Below, one piece after another: positions 52,503-61,393 of a DNA stretch of 64,000 nt (its first letter is position 1; each line of letters starts with the position of its first letter). The position numbers and the translations under genes were made by a program. The notes under the pieces are model-generated. The model saw nothing but the letters and a program-made list of their open reading frames with translations, ran no database searches and was not told the DNA's origin. Source of the stretch: UBA4782 sp034429195 (GTDB lineage Bacteria > Chloroflexota > Anaerolineae > Anaerolineales > Anaerolineaceae); contig DAOUGQ010000016.1 of NCBI GenBank assembly GCA_034429195.1, forward strand, positions 285,793 to 349,792, read 5' to 3'.

Positions 52503-54493
52503 TAGAATTCTTCAGCTACATCTTCGGTATAGGGTGTTGACCATTGCAGTGAAGCTCTGATTTCAGCTGCTTTCCCTGTCATAATCTGATCCTGCATGCG
52601 CTCGAACTCTGATTGTAAGCTTAACCTTTCCATTGTCATCTGGGTTGGGAGACCAGTATTTGCATCCCATCCACGTAAGTCATAATATTCTGGCAATGTA
52701 ATTTCAAGATGACAGACACTACCTTTAGCATGTCCGGAGGTTGAAGGTTTCTTCGTAAACCTCCATGGAAGGACATCATCATTTTTATTGATACCATGCA
52801 AGGCATTATAGGCACGTTGCAAATTATATGTTCGTTCTCCGATCATTCTTAAGCGATTTTCATCCATTTCCATCCCAGTAACAAAAGAAATGGCTTGAGC
52901 AGTTTCCTTCCAGTAAACCTCTGCCAATACAAAAGTGCCACCAGATTTACACGTACCTACTGAATCAATCACTGCACCATAATCTTCACCATCTTTGACC
53001 ATCATGGCTTTATATTTGGTCGCCAAAGGATCAACCAGTTCTGGCATGTATTGTTGACCATATCTTCGAACTGCTTCGGATGGATAACCAGTTTCATCAA
53101 TTACGGGGAAAGCTTTCAAATGATCTGCGCCACGGGTTGAAGTAACATGTGCCAATCCCATAGACTGTTGGGCGCGACCATCCTGCGCTGAAATATCCTG
53201 CCCTTTCACGTGCATAGCATATTTCACTGCATCACCACCTAATTTTTTCGCAGCATGAGAAGCGCCATCTGCCAGTAAATTACCCAATTCACCTTGACGG
53301 TTCGCCATGCGAATGAGCAATTCAATCATGGTATGATAATTTCCCCATTCAAGTCTCAATCCATCTTCTGTTTCGGTTGGTAGGATTTCTTTTTCAGCTA
53401 ATTCAAATGCGTAAGCTATTGTAGAACCTGCCGAGATGGTATCCATTCCCAAATCATCACAAATTTCATTCGCTTTAAGTAAGGCCGCAAGATTGTTGTT
53501 GCATACTCTCGCTCCAAGAGAATTTAATGTTTCATATTCTACACTTGAATTAAGAACACCCTTATATTCACCTGATCTGACTTCGTATACTTTGTCGCAT
53601 GAAACTGGGCAGCAATAACATGATACATCACGAGAAAAACATTCCTCATGTAAGATTTCTGCGCTAATATCCTCAAATTTGTCAAAGCTTCCAAACTGGA
53701 AATTTTTTGTAGGAAATCGGCCCATTGGATTCATCAATGCTACCAAGCCAGAAGTACCAAATCGGTGAGTACCTGGGAAAAATTCATTTGTGCGGATCTT
53801 TTCATGGAGATTTATGGACAGATTCGTCAGTGCATCTGGCCTGGCTATTTGAATTGGTTTAGTCCCACGCACCGCAATGGCTTTCAAATTCTTGGAGCCC
53901 ATAACTGCACCCATTCCAGAACGAGCAGCACTTCGGCGGTAAGTCACCTGAATACTGGCAAACCTTACCAGATTTTCACCGGCTGGACCTATGGCTGCCA
54001 CTTTTAATTCAGGATCTCTTGCTTCAATTTTCAACCTGTTTTCTGTCTCAAAAATTCCTTTTCCCCAAAGATCACCTGCAGGTCGTAGTTCTACTTCATC
54101 GTTTTTTATCCATAAGATCACTGGTTCAGGAGCTTTTCCTTCAAAGATAATAAGATCATATCCTGCAAACTTCAACTCTGGTCCAAAATGACCACCTGCA
54201 TTTGAGTCTCCATATATACCTGTTAGAGGACTTTTAGCGATAAATTCAAGACGCCCCGTATTGGGCATTGAGGTTCCGCATAATGTTCCTGTGGCAACGA
54301 TCAATTTATTTTCAGGGCTTAATGCATCTACTTCAGGAGGCACTTCATCCCATAGAATTCGAATACCCATTCCATTTCCGCCAAGATGATTTTCTACCCA
54401 TTCAATTGGAAGAGGAAGTTTTGTGATCGTCCCTCTTGTCAAATCAACTCGAAGATATTGACCAGCGTATCCTTTGTAAGGTAATGGATTCAT
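52502..54493 (-). CDS. aldehyde:ferredoxin oxidoreductase-family protein (second copy)
   Basis: 663 residues. The AOR N-terminal domain has LGGNGMGIRILWDEVPP, PLTGIYGDSNAGGHFGPELK (pterin-binding) and GAVMGSKNLKAI. The cluster motif CYCCPVSC (CxxCxxxC) and the fourth Cys in SVGTCKSGG bind one [4Fe-4S]. Known family members are tungsten enzymes that oxidise aldehydes to acids and pass electrons to ferredoxin; BamB-type members reduce aromatic acyl-CoAs. The substrate here is unknown. It is coupled to the 4Fe-4S protein (4-nt overlap) and to MoaD. Confidence 0.9.
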   Translation of the reverse strand: MNPLPYKGYAGQYLRVDLTRGTITKLPLPIEWVENHLGGNGMGIRILWDEVPPEVDALSPENKLIVATGTLCGTSMPNTGRLEFIAKSPLTGIYGDSNAGGHFGPELKFAGYDLIIFEGKAPEPVILWIKNDEVELRPAGDLWGKGIFETENRLKIEARDPELKVAAIGPAGENLVRFASIQVTYRRSAARSGMGAVMGSKNLKAIAVRGTKPIQIARPDALTNLSINLHEKIRTNEFFPGTHRFGTSGLVALMNPMGRFPTKNFQFGSFDKFEDISAEILHEECFSRDVSCYCCPVSCDKVYEVRSGEYKGVLNSSVEYETLNSLGARVCNNNLAALLKANEICDDLGMDTISAGSTIAYAFELAEKEILPTETEDGLRLEWGNYHTMIELLIRMANRQGELGNLLADGASHAAKKLGGDAVKYAMHVKGQDISAQDGRAQQSMGLAHVTSTRGADHLKAFPVIDETGYPSEAVRRYGQQYMPELVDPLATKYKAMMVKDGEDYGAVIDSVGTCKSGGTFVLAEVYWKETAQAISFVTGMEMDENRLRMIGERTYNLQRAYNALHGINKNDDVLPWRFTKKPSTSGHAKGSVCHLEITLPEYYDLRGWDANTGLPTQMTMERLSLQSEFERMQDQIMTGKAAEIRASLQWSTPYTEDVAEEF

Positions 54494-55014
54494 GACTTCC
54501 TCCGGGGTTGTATCACACCTGCGGTTTCTAGCTCTCTTTGTAAAGATTCCTTTGCTTCTTTCAATCTATCATGCACTACCTGACTTCCTGAAAAGCCTTC
54601 TACCATTCGAATTGCGTCAAAAGTACATGCTTGAACACACCAGGGATTGCCATCACATTGATCACACTTAAGGGAAACCAGCCGTCCGTTTTTCCCTCTA
54701 CCTTCAATTCGGTGAACACGGATAGCTCCAATTTCACACGCGCGGGCACATTTTCCGCAACCTGTACATAAGGATTCTGTGATGATTACTGCACCTCGGT
54801 CGTTAGTCTTAATCGCGCCTTCAGGGCAGGCAGCAATACAAGGCTTGTTTTCACATGGAACACAAGTAACAGGGATAATGACCGTGCGTTGTTCATTATG
54901 CATTACATGAATCCGCGATAATTGTGGATCGGCAGATCCTTCATGCATTATTGAACAAAATACTTCGCATGCCAGACATCCGGTACATTTTAGGGGATCA
55001 ATATCTAGATACAT
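54490..55014 (-). CDS. 4Fe-4S dicluster electron-transfer protein (AOR partner)
   Basis: About 174 residues with four cysteine clusters: CTGCLACEVFC, CVPCENKPCIAAC, CTGCGKCARAC and CDQCDGNPWCVQAC. This suggests four [4Fe-4S] centres, as in HycB/CooF-like and AOR small subunits. It is predicted to carry electrons from the AOR subunits to ferredoxin or another acceptor. I take ATG 55014 (AAAGGA 4 nt upstream), which begins the standard MYLDIDPLKCTGC. ATGs at 55047 and 55062 are alternatives. It overlaps the hydantoinase end by 17 nt and the next AOR by 4 nt. Confidence 0.88.
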   Translation of the reverse strand: MYLDIDPLKCTGCLACEVFCSIMHEGSADPQLSRIHVMHNEQRTVIIPVTCVPCENKPCIAACPEGAIKTNDRGAVIITESLCTGCGKCARACEIGAIRVHRIEGRGKNGRLVSLKCDQCDGNPWCVQACTFDAIRMVEGFSGSQVVHDRLKEAKESLQRELETAGVIQPRRKS

Positions 55015-56386
55015 GACATCCTTTCTTACAGGTAAGGAAACGTCCATTACCTGCTTTCCCAATAAAGTTACCTTGGTGAAATTGTAAATTTCCCCTTACG
55101 AATGTAGAGATGGGGTATCCAATTAATTCCATCCCTTCATAGGGGGTGTAGTCAACGTTTTCGTGCAGTAATGAATGGGTGAGCAACCTCTTTTGACGTG
55201 GATCAAAGATCACAATATCAGCATCAGATCCTTCTTGCAATGAACCTTTTTGTGGATACAATCCAAAAATTCGGGCGGGCGCAGTACAGCAAACCTCCAC
55301 CCAGCGCTCCAAAGAAATCCGGTTTTCAAGGACTCCAAATGAATGTAATAAAGCCAACCGGCTTTCAATCCCGGGAATACCTCCGGGAATTTTCGTGAAG
55401 TCATCTCTTCCTAATTCTTTCTGACTTGAATAAAAAAATGGGCAATGGTCTGTTCCTACCGTATCGATAATCTTATTGAACAACCCTTCCCATAATGCTT
55501 CCTGGTCATTTTCTGTACGTAGGGGGGGGGAACAAACAAATTTTGCGCCTTCAAAACCTGGGCGAGATAATTCTCTCTCATCCAATAACAGGTATTGAGG
55601 GCAAGTTTCTGCAAAACAGTTCACATGCCTTCTTTTGGATTCATGAATTGCCTGAGCTGCACCTGCTGTAGAAAGGTGAACAAGATAAACAACAGATTTG
55701 GTAACTTCTGCTAAAGCCAGGGCTCTGGTTACGGCTTCAATCTCTGTGATTGCTGGTCGTGATTCAGAATGAAATTGTGGAGAAGTCTTGTGAGCGTTGA
55801 GTAGTTCTTGTTTAAGATATGTAATAGCTGCATCGTTTTCCGCATGGATCATAACAAAACCATCAGCTTCTTTTACAGCAATCAACACCTGAATCAATTG
55901 TTCATCTGTTAGCCGAAAGCCTTCATAGGTAAGGTAGCACTTGAAAGAATTTACCCCTTCTTCTATTATCTGAGGTATCTGTCTCAATGTTTCTGGATGG
56001 CTGTCAGTAATTGTCATATGAAGCCCGAAATCAGCAACGGTTTTTGGCAGTGCTTCGTTTTTTCGCTTTTCAAGGGCAGCTTGCAATGTCTCTCCAGGAA
56101 CAGGTTCAACAAAATCAATCACTGTAGTTGTACCGCCGCATACTGCTGCTCGAGTTCCGGTGAACCAATCATCGCTGGATGAAGTTTCGCCAACAGGCAT
56201 CTGCAGGTGGACGTGGGGATCGATCGCACCGGGAATTACCAGCATATCTGATGCATTGATCTCTTTATCGCCATGCAAATTTCGTTCAATGGCGGTGATT
56301 TTTTCACCAGTAATGCCAATGTCTGCTTGAATTTTTCCCCAGCTTGAAATTAATGTTCCATTACGAATGACTGTATCAAATTGCAT
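54998..56386 (-). CDS. hydantoinase/dihydropyrimidinase
   Basis: A cyclic-amidohydrolase of 462 residues. The metal motif is DPHVHL (about 56-61), the Lys that becomes carboxylated is in SFKCYLTYEG, metal His residues are in IHAEND and LVHLST, and the catalytic Asp is in GTDHCPF. It opens five- or six-membered cyclic ureides (hydantoins, dihydropyrimidines) to N-carbamoyl amino acids. It sits between two AOR genes in a tightly overlapping operon, and a carbamoyltransferase able to take the carbamoyl group is divergent nearby. Allantoinase is less likely by motif. The natural substrate is unknown. Confidence 0.9.
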   Translation of the reverse strand: MQFDTVIRNGTLISSWGKIQADIGITGEKITAIERNLHGDKEINASDMLVIPGAIDPHVHLQMPVGETSSSDDWFTGTRAAVCGGTTTVIDFVEPVPGETLQAALEKRKNEALPKTVADFGLHMTITDSHPETLRQIPQIIEEGVNSFKCYLTYEGFRLTDEQLIQVLIAVKEADGFVMIHAENDAAITYLKQELLNAHKTSPQFHSESRPAITEIEAVTRALALAEVTKSVVYLVHLSTAGAAQAIHESKRRHVNCFAETCPQYLLLDERELSRPGFEGAKFVCSPPLRTENDQEALWEGLFNKIIDTVGTDHCPFFYSSQKELGRDDFTKIPGGIPGIESRLALLHSFGVLENRISLERWVEVCCTAPARIFGLYPQKGSLQEGSDADIVIFDPRQKRLLTHSLLHENVDYTPYEGMELIGYPISTFVRGNLQFHQGNFIGKAGNGRFLTCKKGCHVSRY

Positions 56387-58253
56387 ATTCTGCCAGATCC
56401 AATCTTTCTATTGTCTGCAATTCTGGTTTCCCATTTTTATCCCAACCACGTAATTGATAGTACCGCATAAGCATAGTGTCAAAATCGTTTATGACCGTAA
56501 CTGTTATTGGTTTCTCGGAACGAACCGCGTCGCATCCTTCAGGAGAAGGCAAATATGTATAGATTTCTAATGGCTCTTTGGTAAATCTTTCAGGTAATCT
56601 GTCATCCTTACTGTCTAAACCATGGCGGACGTTATACATTCTTTCTAGATTAACTATTCTTTCGCCAGCTTCTAGAAGTTCTTTGCCTGAAAATGGATTA
56701 CTAAGAGCAGTGAGTCCTTTTGCAAGATCGTCTATGGTGACCACATAAGTTTCAGCAGTACTAAATTTGCAAACCCCCATGGAATCAATCACTGCACAAT
56801 AATCTTCTCCATATTTCACGATATCTGCTTTATATGTTTCATCGGCACTATCCATTAACCTGGGCAGTTGTTCTTCTGGGAATATCTTTCGTGCAGCATC
56901 CCAGTTTCCAGCGGTATCAATGGTAGGTAAAGCATATAGATGGTCTGCACCTCGATTACCTGTAGCGTGACCCAATCCAAAGGATTTTGCAACCCGTGGT
57001 TCCTGACGAGGCATTTCAACCCCTTTAACCTGCATGGCATAATACTCTGAGCCGTTTCCTATTTGATGTGAGGCTCTGAAAACGCCTTCGGCCAGCAGAT
57101 TCCCCAACCCTTGCCGTTTGGCGATATCTTCTATCAATCCTAAGATTGTTTTTGGATCTCCCCATTCAAGTGAATAATTATCATCATTCAAGATATTATG
57201 CTGATGACATTCCATAGCAAAGGCGATACATACACCTGTTGAGATGGTATCGAGACCAAATTCATTGCATAAATAATTGGCATGAAGAACGATTTCAGGA
57301 TCTCGGTTATAGACCAGAGGCCCGAAAGCATCTGTGGTTTCATATTCGGGACCTTCTATGGTTGTTTCTTTACCATCCATATGAAAGCTAGAATTTCTTG
57401 AGCAACGTAAAGGACAGGCAGTGCAACCTTTCCGTTTTATCCAATATTTCGCAAAAGTTTGATGATTTAAATTAGTAATAAATGGCACCTGGCAAAATTG
57501 ATGGTTTTTTGTTGGCAAGTCGCCGGTCATATTTTTGATATTCATAAGAAAAAGGGTAGAACTATTCATCAATTCTTGTGAATCAGGATGACTGGTAAGA
57601 TATTGGTTGGTTTGTTTAGTTAATGATGTAAATTCTTGTGGCATTACATGCCGTTTGTTGGAGATGACATGAACAGCTTTTAAATTCTTGCTACCCATTA
57701 CTGCTCCAGGGCCAGTTCTGGCAGCTGCCCTCCCGCCATCATTAATAATGGCAGCAATTTTTACTAAGTTCTCTCCAGCTTGACCAATAGAAGCAACTCT
57801 GCCCCCTGAGGTAGTTACCAGAGAGTTTTCAACAGTAGATGTGCTTTGTCCCCAATAATTTTCTGCAGGCAAAATGGAAATACATGTTTCACGAACTTCA
57901 AGGTAGACTGGGGTAGGAGATTTTCCTGTGATAATTAATGCATCATATCCAGCACGACTTAACTCTGGACCGAAATGACCACCCGCATTAGCATATCCAT
58001 AAGCATCAGTCTCAGGACTTTTAAAAGTTACATGATATCGCGATGATGTTGGCCATGCAGTCCCATTTAAAGGTCCTGAGGTAAAAATCAAACAGTTCTT
58101 TTCATCGAATGCTTTTACTTCAGGGGGAACCAACTTATAAAGATAAACAGCTCCCAATCCACGCCCCCCCAAGAATTTATGCAATAATACGGGGTCAGTT
58201 TCTTTAATTTCAATTGAACCAGTAGTCAAGTTTATCATTGCAGTCAGTGCCAT
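56376..58253 (-). CDS. aldehyde:ferredoxin oxidoreductase-family protein (first copy)
   Basis: 625 residues. The N-terminal AOR domain has LGGRGLGAVYLYKLVPP, NAGGHFGPELSRAGYD and GAVMGSKNLKAVHV. The cluster motif is CTACPLRC, with the fourth Cys in SMGVCKFST. It shares the layout of the copy at 52502 but is clearly diverged, so the two may have different substrates or form a hetero-oligomer. Only one 4Fe-4S partner and one MoaD serve both. It starts 23 nt after the XRE-cupin gene, overlaps the hydantoinase by 11 nt, and is presumably controlled by that regulator. Confidence 0.9.
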   Translation of the reverse strand: MALTAMINLTTGSIEIKETDPVLLHKFLGGRGLGAVYLYKLVPPEVKAFDEKNCLIFTSGPLNGTAWPTSSRYHVTFKSPETDAYGYANAGGHFGPELSRAGYDALIITGKSPTPVYLEVRETCISILPAENYWGQSTSTVENSLVTTSGGRVASIGQAGENLVKIAAIINDGGRAAARTGPGAVMGSKNLKAVHVISNKRHVMPQEFTSLTKQTNQYLTSHPDSQELMNSSTLFLMNIKNMTGDLPTKNHQFCQVPFITNLNHQTFAKYWIKRKGCTACPLRCSRNSSFHMDGKETTIEGPEYETTDAFGPLVYNRDPEIVLHANYLCNEFGLDTISTGVCIAFAMECHQHNILNDDNYSLEWGDPKTILGLIEDIAKRQGLGNLLAEGVFRASHQIGNGSEYYAMQVKGVEMPRQEPRVAKSFGLGHATGNRGADHLYALPTIDTAGNWDAARKIFPEEQLPRLMDSADETYKADIVKYGEDYCAVIDSMGVCKFSTAETYVVTIDDLAKGLTALSNPFSGKELLEAGERIVNLERMYNVRHGLDSKDDRLPERFTKEPLEIYTYLPSPEGCDAVRSEKPITVTVINDFDTMLMRYYQLRGWDKNGKPELQTIERLDLAEYAI

Positions 58254-58275
58254 TCGAACCTCTAAAACAATAAAC

Positions 58276-58812
58276 CTAAAATGCAGGAGGAGTCATGATA
58301 CAGATTACATATAGCTCTTCTTTTCCAATAGAGGAAAAAAAGCGCAGATTTGTTCCTTCGTAATGAACACTATCTCCGGGTTCGAGGGTATATACCCGAT
58401 CACCTAATCCGATCTCCATTGTTCCCTTTATCACAACCATAACCTCTTCGGTGGGCAGGTAAAGGGGTTGTGCGATCTGCCGAGAACCGGGTTTCAGATG
58501 AATGGCAAAGCAGCCCAACTGATGCGCCAGATCGCGTGTGAGAAGCTCATACTCAACTTTTTGCCCCGGAAAATTTAATTTCTTACGATTTTCTTTCCTT
58601 ATTACTACTTCTGTTTGCTGCTCGCCTTCCAATAAAGCAAACATGGGAATCTTTAGCGCTGTGGCAATTCGTTGTAATGAGCTAATGGAAGGGGATGTGG
58701 CATCATTTTCAACCTGACTAAGGAAACTGGCAGTCAAATCGGTTATTTCACCCAATTCGCGTAAGCTCAAGCCCAGTTCTTTCCTGCGTTCGTGTAATTT
58801 TTTTCCGATCAT
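58276..58812 (-). CDS. XRE-family regulator with C-terminal cupin domain
   Basis: 178 residues. The N-terminal helix-turn-helix (about 3-58) has LRELGEITDLTASFLSQVEN. A C-terminal cupin domain (about 100-175) has QPLYLPTEEVMVVIKG and LEPGDSVHYEG. Such proteins bind a small ligand in the cupin and control catabolic operons (PuuR or SutR type). As first gene of the AOR-hydantoinase operon it is likely its switch and may autoregulate. Its -10 box ends 8 nt before the ATG, giving a leaderless mRNA. Confidence 0.9.
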   Translation of the reverse strand: MIGKKLHERRKELGLSLRELGEITDLTASFLSQVENDATSPSISSLQRIATALKIPMFALLEGEQQTEVVIRKENRKKLNFPGQKVEYELLTRDLAHQLGCFAIHLKPGSRQIAQPLYLPTEEVMVVIKGTMEIGLGDRVYTLEPGDSVHYEGTNLRFFSSIGKEELYVICIMTPPAF

Positions 58813-58819
58813 ATTTATA

Positions 58820-58849
58820 AGTATAGAAAATATTCTAAGGCTTTGTCAA
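58820..58849 (-). promoter_or_regulatory. promoter of the XRE-AOR-hydantoinase operon with internal dyad
   Basis: TTGACA (58849-58844), 18 nt, TATACT (58825-58820) on the minus strand, with the ATG at 58812. TAGAA-n4-TTCTA (58824-58837) lies between and across the hexamers, a good place for a repressor operator. Confidence 0.82.
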
Positions 58850-58934
58850 GTGATATTTGATATATGTTCAGTAATATTGAATTATTTTGGACTTAATTTT
58901 GAAGTAGAATTCATTCAATGTGATTAATGTAATC

Positions 58935-58963
58935 TTGTACCTGGTATTAGATTATGTTATTAT
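58935..58963 (+). promoter_or_regulatory. promoter of the carbamoyltransferase gene
   Basis: TTGTAC (58935-58940), 17 nt, TATTAT (58958-58963). The predicted start is near 58970, inside the left arm of a long palindrome, giving a leader of about 90 nt. Confidence 0.75.
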
Positions 58964-59013
58964 ATTGCTGTAAATCAATACTTTACTATGTAAAGTATTG
59001 ATTTACAGCAATA
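58963..59013. promoter_or_regulatory. 51-bp palindrome before the carbamoyltransferase
   Basis: Perfect 24-bp arms (58963-58986 and 58990-59013) around TAT. The core begins TTGCTGTAAATCAATAC and its complement ends the element. It overlaps the last base of the -10 and the predicted start, and lies 46 nt before the ATG. Either a DNA operator or, in RNA, a 5'-terminal stem of about 17 bp. No T-run follows, so it is not a terminator. Confidence 0.85.
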
Positions 59014-59059
59014 ACCTTAAGGGAATCCCAATTTTTACTATCTTTGATGGAGGAATTGT

Positions 59060-60121
59060 ATGAAGACGACAAGTTTCAAAGGTCGTGATTTCCTATCAGA
59101 AGTTGATTTTACCAAAGAGGAAATCGAAACAGTTCTAGCAGTTGCTGAGCAACTGAAAAAAGACAGGGCTATGAATAAATATCATGACCAACTGTTGCGT
59201 TCTAAAACATTGTTCATGATCTTCTACAACCAGTCTTTACGTACCCGTAACTCGTTTGAAGCCGGTATGACCCAACTTGGTGGTCATGCTCACTATCTTG
59301 ATCCAGACAAAATCTACAAACCTGCACTCGAAGGCCGTGAAATTGCTTATACAACCGAGCGCGTCTCTGATGTAGCACGTGTTTTGGATCGCATGGGCGA
59401 TGCCATTGCTATCCGCTGTTATGGCGACCCCGTTGATTGGGAGTATGGTGGTGCGCATAATATGCTCAAAGAATTCGCAAAATGGGCAGACATTCCTGTA
59501 TTGAACATGGAAGATGATATCTATCATCCCTTCCAGGGCTTAGCCGATATCTTAACTGTCAAGGAAAAATTCGGTGGTTTCAAGGGCGTGAAATTTACGA
59601 TGTCTTGGGCATATTCACCAAGTGTACACAAACCACGAGCTGTACCTCAATCAGCGATATTGCTTGCATCTATGATGGGTATGGAAGTTACCTTGGCTCA
59701 CCCGAAGGGTATGGAACTGGCTCCTGATGTAATGGCACAATGTAAAGAGTATGCTGAGGCAGCAGGTGGTTCCTTCCGCTATACCGACAATTTTGAAGAT
59801 GGTGTTGAGGGTGCTCATGTTGTTTACCCCAAAGCCTGGTGCGCAACCCCAATCTTCCTCCCTCCAGTAGGTGAAAATGATCCTAAGAAAACCAAAGAGA
59901 TCTTTGATGCCAACAAGAGCTGGAAATGCACTGCAGATACCATGAAACTGGCGGATAAGAATGCCATCTACCTGCACTGCCTCCCCGCTGATCGTGGTTT
60001 CGAAGTTACCAACGAAGTAATGGATAAGACCAGTGGCAAGGGTTGGACATCCGCTATCTTTGATGAAGCCGAAAACCGGCTGCATGTTCAGAAAGCGGTA
60101 ATGAGCCTGGTAATGCAGTAA
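59060..60121 (+). CDS. YgeW-like knotted carbamoyltransferase
   Basis: 353 residues of the aspartate/ornithine carbamoyltransferase superfamily. The carbamoyl-phosphate loop reads SLRTRNSFE. The TMSWAYSPSVHKPRAVPQS segment and HCLPAD near the end are as in YgeW. OTCases have HCLP followed by Arg-type residues, and acetylornithine enzymes differ in the WAYSP region, so YgeW-type is the best call. In enteric bacteria ygeW lies with hyuA and other purine/ureide genes. The enzyme is thought to work in the catabolic direction, releasing carbamoyl phosphate. GATGGAGG precedes the ATG. It is divergent from the AOR-hydantoinase operon. Confidence 0.88.
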   Translation: MKTTSFKGRDFLSEVDFTKEEIETVLAVAEQLKKDRAMNKYHDQLLRSKTLFMIFYNQSLRTRNSFEAGMTQLGGHAHYLDPDKIYKPALEGREIAYTTERVSDVARVLDRMGDAIAIRCYGDPVDWEYGGAHNMLKEFAKWADIPVLNMEDDIYHPFQGLADILTVKEKFGGFKGVKFTMSWAYSPSVHKPRAVPQSAILLASMMGMEVTLAHPKGMELAPDVMAQCKEYAEAAGGSFRYTDNFEDGVEGAHVVYPKAWCATPIFLPPVGENDPKKTKEIFDANKSWKCTADTMKLADKNAIYLHCLPADRGFEVTNEVMDKTSGKGWTSAIFDEAENRLHVQKAVMSLVMQ

Positions 60122-60162
60122 GATTTCTCTACAATAGGCTCTTAAGCCCAATAGACATGATG

Positions 60163-60203
60163 AGTGCAGTGAGGAAAGTAATAATTAAATACTCCACTGC
60201 ACT
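60163..60203 (+). terminator. hairpin between carbamoyltransferase and LLM genes
   Basis: AGTGCAGTG/CACTGCACT (9 bp), with AGTA/TACT pairing further in, followed by GATTTTAA. It is possibly a partial terminator before the LLM gene. Confidence 0.55.
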
Positions 60204-60250
60204 GATTTTAAATCAAACTAATACGCAAGATTTATTAAGTGGAGGATACC

Positions 60251-61273
60251 TTGGCTCAACGAATGGCGTTGTATCTACAAGATAAACATGATATCCAATA
60301 CGAGTTGGAGATAGCAAAATACGCTGAAGATCGTGGTTTCAGCGAAATCTGGCAGGCAGATACCCGGCTTGCGCGTGATTGTATTGTGATGATGAGTGCT
60401 TTCCTTACGCACACAAAGAAATTGCGATTCGGGTCAGGTGTGTTACCCATCTGGACGCGTAACCCGGCGGTGATCGCTTCGACCTGGAGCACGATGTGGG
60501 AACTTGGCGGTAAGTATGAAGGAAAATCACGTGTTATGCTTGGATTGGGTGCCTGGTGGGAACCGATTGCCAGCCGCGTGGGTGTGACACGAACCAAACC
60601 TTTGAAAGCAATGAAAGAGCATGTTGAATCCATCCGCGAATTGTTCACCATGAAAGAAGTCACCTATCATGGTGAGTTTGTAAACCTTGAACGCATCAAT
60701 CTGGATGTGGCGTATGGTGATAAAAGCCCGCGCGATATACCGATTTATATTGGCGCTACAGGTGACAAGATGCTCGAACTGGCTGGAGAAATTTGCGATG
60801 GTGTAGTGCTGAATTATGTCGTTTCAGTGGACTACATCAAAGAAGCTATCCAGAAAGTTGAAGTGGGTGCAAAGAATGCTGGTAAATCCATCAAAGATGT
60901 TGACCTGCCTGAATTGCTGGTATGCTCCCTTTCTGATAAAGATCCTGAAGCAGCCATGCGCGAAGCAAAGAAGCTGGTGGCGTATTACCTGGCAACGGAA
61001 CCGCATATCATGAAGGCCAGTCATGTGAGCGATGAACTACTTGTAAAAGTGCAGTCCATCATGTCGTGGCCTGCCACTGAAGCGGATTATATTCGCGCCA
61101 GTGCAGTGATACCTGATGATGTGGTTCGGTCCTTGATGGCAGTTGGTACAACCGAAGAATGCCGTGCAAAAGTGAAGGAATATATCGACGCAGGGGTGAC
61201 ATGCCCGATCCTGTTCCCAATGATGCCAGATATCAAGCCGGTGGTCGATGCTTTTGCAGATTGGTGTAAATAA
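60251..61273 (+). CDS. LLM-class oxidoreductase (probably F420-dependent)
   Basis: About 340 residues with the bacterial-luciferase-like TIM barrel: YAEDRGFSEIWQAD, a core LRFGSGVLPIWTRNPA, GLGAWWEP and PIYIGATGDKMLELAGE. The sequence resembles the F420-dependent branch, including Mer-like methylene-tetrahydromethanopterin reductases, more than FMN monooxygenases; this is inference. TTG at 60251 has GGAGG 5 nt upstream and is preferred to GTG 60239, which precedes the site. It follows the carbamoyltransferase, so it may reduce or oxidise an intermediate of the same pathway. Confidence 0.8.
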   Translation: MAQRMALYLQDKHDIQYELEIAKYAEDRGFSEIWQADTRLARDCIVMMSAFLTHTKKLRFGSGVLPIWTRNPAVIASTWSTMWELGGKYEGKSRVMLGLGAWWEPIASRVGVTRTKPLKAMKEHVESIRELFTMKEVTYHGEFVNLERINLDVAYGDKSPRDIPIYIGATGDKMLELAGEICDGVVLNYVVSVDYIKEAIQKVEVGAKNAGKSIKDVDLPELLVCSLSDKDPEAAMREAKKLVAYYLATEPHIMKASHVSDELLVKVQSIMSWPATEADYIRASAVIPDDVVRSLMAVGTTEECRAKVKEYIDAGVTCPILFPMMPDIKPVVDAFADWCK

Positions 61274-61351
61274 GACACCAACAGTTGATTGGAACTGCTG
61301 ATATCGAAATAATTAAATTTTGGGGATTAGAATTTTCTATTCCAGAAAAGT

Positions 61352-61393
61352 AGAAGAAGTTGTATTCTTTTTCACTAGAATACGACTTCTTCT
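61352..61393. terminator. bidirectional terminator that includes the end of the kinase gene
   Basis: A 16-bp stem with one G.U (61352-61367 with 61378-61393), loop of 10 nt. On the plus strand it is followed by TTTC after the stem. The right arm is the last codons of the minus-strand deoxynucleoside kinase, whose TAG lies in the loop (61375-61377). Confidence 0.75.
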
